DNA from: CAG-390 sp045546615
Lineage (GTDB): Bacteria > Bacillota > Clostridia > Oscillospirales > CAG-272
DNA length: 9,575 bases
Reading direction: 5' to 3'
Assembly (NCBI GenBank): GCA_045546615.1
Contig: JAZQDD010000030.1
Coordinates: forward strand, 1-9,575
Both the position numbers and the translations under genes were made by a program. The first letter of the stretch is position 1. Each line of letters starts with the position of its first letter. Shown piece after piece: positions 6,213-9,575 of this stretch. Below the pieces are notes generated by a model. It made no database searches. It saw nothing but the letters and a program-made list of their open reading frames with translations, and was not told the DNA's origin.

Positions 6213-7850
6213 ATGATAAATGATGAACTAATAGGGTATTATGACTATTTGATAAAGCTTGCTACAGCAAAATGCAATTCTCAAAGCGACGCGGAAGATC
6301 TTGTGGGCGATACAATGCTTGCTGCATTTGTCTATTTACAGCGCGGCGGAACAATAGAACACCCCAAAATGTGGCTCACCAATACTCTTTGCAATAAGCA
6401 CAATGGCAACCTTCGGAAAAAATATCGGGCGCCGCTTACAGTATGCTTGGATGAAAGCGTTGATATTGCCGAGGATGAGGATGAGGAGTATTTCGCATCG
6501 GAAGATGCCTCAAAGGTGCGTAAGGAGTTAAATCATCTGGGCTTTATTACGCGTGAAGTTATGATCCGCTTCTATTACGGAAATCAAAGCGTTGCCGATA
6601 TTGCCGCGGAGCTTGGTGTTCCCGAGGGAACGGTGAAAAGCCGCTTGTCGGCAGGCAGAACTCAGATGAAGAAAGGTCTTGAAACTATGGAAACAAGAGA
6701 AAATAATTTACCGGGTACGCTGTACCTGGCTTTTGGGGGCTCGAAAGGGGTAAAAGGAGAACCGCTGTCACTTGTTGAGGGCGATTTGATAGCGAAGAAT
6801 CTTTTGATTCTTGCTTATGATAAGCCTATTACCGTCAGCGAGCTTTCCAAAGCAATCGGTATCCCTGCAGCATATATTGAACCCATCGTCAAAAAACTTG
6901 TAGACTGCGAGCTGATGGTGCAGATGGACAGCGGCAAGGTGTATACGGATTTTATCATTACAAGACCGCAAAATTCTCTCAATAACTTCAAACCGCAGCT
7001 TGAGTTTACTCATAAGCACTTTGAAACAGTATGGAAAATTATCGAAAGAATGTCCGATAAGATTTCAAAAATGTCTTTCGCGCAAAAAATTAGTACCGAG
7101 GAAAGAACAAAGCTTGATAGATATGCCGTTTTGAAAGCTTTACAAGACTTTCAGCATTTTGGCACAGGCAAGATTGAAGCACCAAAGTTTCCGAAACGAA
7201 GGGACGGCGGTTGGTGGTTTGCGCAAGCTACCGCGTTTGATGCGGGATACAATATGAAAGAGTATAACGAAGCATCTGAATATTGCATTCACGGCGGCCA
7301 CCGCACCTCAGAAGCGGTAGCGGTAGGACGAACCAAGCGTATTCGTTTCTATGAATTTGACACTACGTTGTGGGATAGCCCTCACCGCTACGGTGGAGCG
7401 TATGAACTGTACTTCAAGCATATCATTCCATTATTGTGGAGTATTTACGACGGCATTGCCCTTGAAACAACGGATATCCCGAATGATTTTATTTCGTATA
7501 TCCCAACGCTTGAACGCTTGGGGGTCATAGGGCGTACCGATGACGGGCTGTGCGTTAAGATCCCCGTGCTAAAGAAAACGGAATATGATGAAATGTGTGC
7601 GGTGATCAAAAGCGCGACCGACGAAATAAAAGCGGCTATTGGGGAAGAATTCACAACCTTTATTTCTTCTATGAAAACGCCTATTCCCAAGCACCTTACA
7701 TCTGTTCCCGAGCTTTTCAGATACCACGAAGCAACCAAGTATTTCGTTATGTCTATTGTTCGTGAAGCGTATAACAAGGGCTTGCATTTAAAGGGCGTTG
7801 ATTATTGCTGTCCTGCGGCGGTTTTGGTTTACGCTTGCGAGGAGCAATGA
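6213..7850 (+). CDS. ECF-like sigma-70 factor with large C-terminal extension
   Basis: The first ~155 residues form a compact sigma factor. Region 2 spans about 8-70, with SDAEDLVGDTMLAAFVYL and the aromatic -10 segment PKMWLTNTLCNKHN. An acidic linker (80-98) follows, then region 4 at about 105-155 with the helix-turn-helix SVADIAAELGVPEGTVKSRL. About 390 more residues follow, far beyond the ~180 of ordinary ECF factors. Residues 195-250 look like a winged helix (ITVSELSKAIGIPAAYIEPIVKKL, then a beta hairpin). The rest (260-545) is a mixed alpha/beta region with aromatic motifs such as GGWWFAQATAF, CIHGGH (358-363) and a CC pair near the end; I recognise no family there. The extension may sense a ligand or contact a partner, replacing a separate anti-sigma. 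GTAGGTGG (6201-6208) precedes the ATG. A small membrane protein gene follows after 31 bases. Composition looks more AT-rich than sigE by eye. Confidence 0.82.
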   Translation: MINDELIGYYDYLIKLATAKCNSQSDAEDLVGDTMLAAFVYLQRGGTIEHPKMWLTNTLCNKHNGNLRKKYRAPLTVCLDESVDIAEDEDEEYFASEDASKVRKELNHLGFITREVMIRFYYGNQSVADIAAELGVPEGTVKSRLSAGRTQMKKGLETMETRENNLPGTLYLAFGGSKGVKGEPLSLVEGDLIAKNLLILAYDKPITVSELSKAIGIPAAYIEPIVKKLVDCELMVQMDSGKVYTDFIITRPQNSLNNFKPQLEFTHKHFETVWKIIERMSDKISKMSFAQKISTEERTKLDRYAVLKALQDFQHFGTGKIEAPKFPKRRDGGWWFAQATAFDAGYNMKEYNEASEYCIHGGHRTSEAVAVGRTKRIRFYEFDTTLWDSPHRYGGAYELYFKHIIPLLWSIYDGIALETTDIPNDFISYIPTLERLGVIGRTDDGLCVKIPVLKKTEYDEMCAVIKSATDEIKAAIGEEFTTFISSMKTPIPKHLTSVPELFRYHEATKYFVMSIVREAYNKGLHLKGVDYCCPAAVLVYACEEQ

Positions 7851-7881
7851 TAAATACGTGCTTTGCGAAAGGAAGCATATT

Positions 7882-8379
7882 ATGAAACGCATTATTGGAA
7901 ATATAGTACTTTACGTTCTATCATTAATAGCGGTAATAATTTTAGGCTTTGCATATATTAAGGTGTTCAGGATTTCGCTTGTTGCTATTGCAGTTCTTCT
8001 TGCTTTTTTAGCCGTGTACGCATTTTTTATCACTTTCGGTTGGAAGAGCAAGCTAAAGTTGGATGCCTACGAGCAAAAGCTGATTCATTTCGGTTTGAGT
8101 GCGGAAGATGAAAGGAAAATTTTATTTTACTCTGTGGCAGTCCTTTCGCCTATGTGGTTTTGCATTTTCCTTATATCCTGCATTCCGCTGTTTACTAATG
8201 GTGTTTGGATGGTTACGGTTTTTCCGTTCATATTCCTTAGCTGTCTTCCCGCAAGTACCGTTTTGGAAGAATACTATGGATTAACGCGCAAAAAGCTACC
8301 GTTTGTGCTGCTATTTGTGCTTTTTGCCGCGATATGCTGCCTTTTGGGGATAGTTGTGTCCAATTTGATTTTTGGTTAA
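7882..8379 (+). CDS. Small multi-pass membrane protein paired with the ECF-like gene
   Basis: This 165-residue protein is mostly hydrophobic. It has a pair of membrane segments at about 5-25 and 31-52, a charged loop (WKSKLKLDAYEQKLIHFGLSA, then EDERK, about 54-79), and two or three more segments at about 84-105, 107-128 and 139-162. The basic start MKR and the charged loop suggest the loop is cytoplasmic. I recognise no family. I chose ATG 7882 because AAAGGAAG (7868-7875) lies six bases upstream; the longer frame from 7798 would overlap the end of the ECF-like gene and lacks such a site. The 31-base gap and lack of a promoter between the genes indicate one transcript. A membrane partner for the sigma factor is a reasonable guess, either as regulator or as target, but nothing in the sequence proves it. 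Confidence 0.7.
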   Translation: MKRIIGNIVLYVLSLIAVIILGFAYIKVFRISLVAIAVLLAFLAVYAFFITFGWKSKLKLDAYEQKLIHFGLSAEDERKILFYSVAVLSPMWFCIFLISCIPLFTNGVWMVTVFPFIFLSCLPASTVLEEYYGLTRKKLPFVLLFVLFAAICCLLGIVVSNLIFG

Positions 8380-8398
8380 TAATCTAAACACCGCCGAG
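8379..8398 (+). repeat. Right copy of the 20-bp direct repeat flanking the ECF cassette
   Basis: The partner of 6049-6068 begins at the last base of the membrane protein stop codon and runs into the terminator shared with spo0A. It could be an insertion scar or simply terminator sequence reuse. Confidence 0.7.
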
Positions 8399-8427
8399 CG
8401 CATCAGAACGGATGCGCTCGGCGGCGT
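8388..8427. terminator. Bidirectional terminator between the membrane protein gene and spo0A
   Basis: A 17-bp inverted repeat (8388-8404 and 8411-8427) with a 6-base loop has one imperfect pair, which becomes a G-U wobble in the minus-strand RNA. Plus-strand transcripts then meet CTTTT and minus-strand ones TTTAGATTATT. It lies just beyond both stop codons of two convergent genes. Confidence 0.85.
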
Positions 8428-8430
8428 CTT

Positions 8431-9192
8431 TTAGTATAGCTTGTGCTTCAGGCGCAGGTTGTCGGCTATCATGGCAATAAACTCCGAGTTCGTGGGCTTG
8501 CCGCGGTTGTTTTGAATGGTGTAGCCGAAATATGAATTCAGCGTTTCCACATCGCCGCGATCCCACGCGACCTCGATGGCGTGGCGGATTGCACGTTCCA
8601 CGCGTGAGGTGGTGGTCTGATACTTTTTGGCGACGGTGGGGTATAGCACCTTTGTCACCGAATTGATAACGTCGCTGTCACGAACGGTAAGCAGTATCGC
8701 TGTGCGCAGATATTGATACCCCTTGATGTGCGCGGGTACGCCTATCTGATGAATTATTTTCGTCACTTGCGTTTCGATGTCCGGCGTGCGGTCCTCGGGA
8801 CGCGCTCCCCGTCCCTTGATAAGTCCCGAGATATGCTCGCACAGGCTCGCTGTGTCAACGGGTTTCGGCAGACAAAGCGCCGCCCCCGCATTTGTTGCCT
8901 CAACAAAAATATTTTGATTGCTTATCATTGAAATAATTATAAACGTCGGAGAATGTTCCCCCGTAGGATCAAGACTGCGGCATTGGCGCAGAACCCCTAT
9001 GCCGTCGAGCTTTGAGAGCCAAACGTCAAGCAGAACGACGTCGGGGCGCAGTTGTGTTATTTTTGCCATAGCGTCCTCGCCGTTTGTTGCCTCAATAATA
9101 TTCCGAAAGCCGCCTCGGCGCAAGCCCTCGGCAATAATCTGCCTTTCGCCCACGTTTTCGTCAGCAATAAGTATCCTCGTGTTTTGTTCCAT
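8431..9192 (-). CDS. spo0A: Sporulation master response regulator Spo0A
   Basis: The 253-residue protein has a receiver domain (about 5-125) and the distinctive Spo0A DNA-binding domain (about 145-253). Receiver residues are acidic Asp11 and Glu12, phosphoacceptor Asp56 in VVLLDVWLSKLDG, Ser88 and Lys110 in PKPVD. The output domain is nearly family-invariant, with the recognition helix in TTSRVERAIRHAIEVAW and the end motif KPTNSEFIAMIADNLRLKHK. Phosphorylated Spo0A dimerises, binds 0A boxes and starts sporulation; the spoIIGA promoter in this window is a plausible target. ATG 9192 follows AGGAGG (9202-9207) at nine bases. Two oddities are visible: the usual Met-Pro after the phosphorylated Asp segment is replaced by Leu-Ser, and no spoIVB gene lies in the 383 bases upstream, where most spore formers have it. 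Confidence 0.97.
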   Translation of the reverse strand: MEQNTRILIADENVGERQIIAEGLRRGGFRNIIEATNGEDAMAKITQLRPDVVLLDVWLSKLDGIGVLRQCRSLDPTGEHSPTFIIISMISNQNIFVEATNAGAALCLPKPVDTASLCEHISGLIKGRGARPEDRTPDIETQVTKIIHQIGVPAHIKGYQYLRTAILLTVRDSDVINSVTKVLYPTVAKKYQTTTSRVERAIRHAIEVAWDRGDVETLNSYFGYTIQNNRGKPTNSEFIAMIADNLRLKHKLY

Positions 9193-9231
9193 TACTTTTT
9201 TCCTCCTGAATGCATTTCTTTTGACAACAAT

Positions 9232-9260
9232 ATATTACCATAAAATGGAAATTTTTGCAA
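9232..9260 (-). promoter_or_regulatory. Sigma-A type promoter of spo0A
   Basis: On the minus strand TTGCAA (9255-9260) is followed after 17 bases by TAATAT (9232-9237), about 40 bases before the ATG. Further upstream are a possible weaker second promoter (TACAAT as 9303-9308 reversed), a direct repeat TTACCATAAA (9235-9244 and 9314-9323), and a one-mismatch 0A box (TATCGAA, 9346-9352), any of which could serve regulation. Confidence 0.6.
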
Positions 9261-9326
9261 TAGAAAACAAAAGGAAAAAATTACCAAACTTTGTCTATGC
9301 CAATTGTATAAATTTACCATAAATAC

Positions 9327-9340
9327 CACAAAATGTTGTG
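9327..9340. repeat. Short palindrome upstream of spo0A
   Basis: CACAA-AATG-TTGTG is a 5-bp inverted repeat about 135 bases upstream of the spo0A start. It could be an operator or chance; no known regulator is implied. Confidence 0.3.
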
Positions 9341-9440
9341 ATTTTTATCGAAAGATAGGGGAATATGTAGTGGTTTGCACAAAAAAGGGACTGTCTCATT
9401 TAGCGCAGAACAAAAATACAAAAACAAGGCAAATAAAGAA

Positions 9441-9481
9441 AAGACCGTTTTTTCGTCCCAAAGGATGAAGAAAGCGGTCTT
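9441..9481. repeat. Long imperfect hairpin
   Basis: AAGACCG (9441-9447) pairs with CGGTCTT (9475-9481), and TTCGTCC (9452-9458) pairs with GGATGAA (9463-9469) with one G-U pair. The T-run and GAAAG between them are also largely complementary, and the loop is CAAA. This gives a stem of about 18 pairs with a one-base bulge. Confidence 0.75.
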
Positions 9482-9533
9482 GGGGGTAGAAATCCTGCCG
9501 GATTTCGATTTTTATACGTATTTTTTAGCCGCG

Positions 9534-9575
9534 ATTTTGCCCTCTGGCGTACCCAAGTACGCCAGAGGGCAAAAT
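9534..9575. repeat. Perfect 19-bp hairpin at the window edge
   Basis: The arms 9534-9552 and 9557-9575 are perfectly complementary around a CCAA loop, with A/T-rich outer ends (ATTTT, AAAAT). It has the form of a bidirectional terminator, but the stem may continue past the window end. Its GCCCTCTG start resembles the arm of the terminator at 535-565. Confidence 0.85.

Larger units (their letters stand above)
9387..9575. other. Gene-free region with two long hairpins, possibly a MITE or other mobile-element end
   Basis: No plausible gene is seen from 9261 to the window end. The segment begins with GGGACTGTCTCA (9387-9398), which resembles terminal inverted repeats of insertion sequences, though I cannot name the family. 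Two long hairpins follow, listed separately. A matching TGAGACAGTCCC end would have to lie beyond the window. Confidence 0.35.

Noticed and set aside
7798..7881. Longer start for the small membrane protein
   Set aside because: It would overlap the ECF-like gene end and has no ribosome binding site; ATG 7882 has AAAGGAAG at the right distance.
9221..9226. Plus-strand TTGACA in the spo0A leader
   Set aside because: There is no -10 element at a workable distance and no gene downstream on that strand.
8918..9322. 134-residue plus-strand open frame
   Set aside because: It is antisense to the spo0A receiver domain and runs through the spo0A promoter.

Overview
The window looks like a chromosomal segment of an anaerobic, spore-forming Clostridia member, probably of the Oscillospiraceae/Ruminococcaceae type. 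The support is the combination of a SCIFF ranthipeptide locus (typical of Clostridia), a spoIIGA-sigE pair and a spo0A gene, together with AGGAGG-type ribosome binding sites and TTGACA/TATAAT promoters. The genus cannot be read from the sequence.

Layout. (1) Positions 1-519, plus strand: the 3' part of an unrecognised membrane protein gene, ending at a shared hairpin terminator (535-565). (2) Positions 569-3547, minus strand: a sigma-A type promoter drives scfA (a 50-residue SCIFF precursor), then a strong intergenic hairpin, then scfB (its radical SAM/SPASM maturase), then an Orn/Lys/Arg-decarboxylase-family PLP enzyme whose start overlaps the scfB stop as ATGA. (3) Positions 3587-5272, plus strand: spoIIGA and sigE behind a promoter that resembles the Spo0A-activated spoIIG promoter, with one exact 0A box and a widely spaced -35-like/-10 pair. 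(4) Positions 5275-6057, plus strand: a PHP-fold gene with its own good promoter. It aligns with the CpsB/YwqE phosphatase family but has lost most metal-binding residues. (5) Positions 6102-8379, plus strand: a cassette with a sigma-70/ECF-like factor carrying a roughly 390-residue C-terminal extension, followed by a small multi-pass membrane protein. It has two candidate promoters, one of ECF type. It is bounded on both sides by hairpin terminators that share a nearly identical 20-bp direct repeat. (6) Positions 8431-9260, minus strand: spo0A with its promoter. (7) Positions 9261-9575: no gene is visible, but there are two long hairpins and a transposon-end-like motif.

How the parts may work together: Spo0A~P would activate spoIIGA-sigE from a promoter about 5 kb away in the same window, and SpoIIGA would cleave the pro-sequence of sigma-E in the mother cell. 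The SCIFF pair is divergent from this operon and makes a thioether-crosslinked peptide of unknown role. The ECF-membrane protein cassette is the most plausible previously undescribed system here. It reads as a self-contained, possibly autoregulated signalling unit inserted between two convergent terminators. The PHP pseudoenzyme next to sigE and the non-consensus SCIFF peptide (seven cysteines, Gly at the reported acceptor position) are the other main points.
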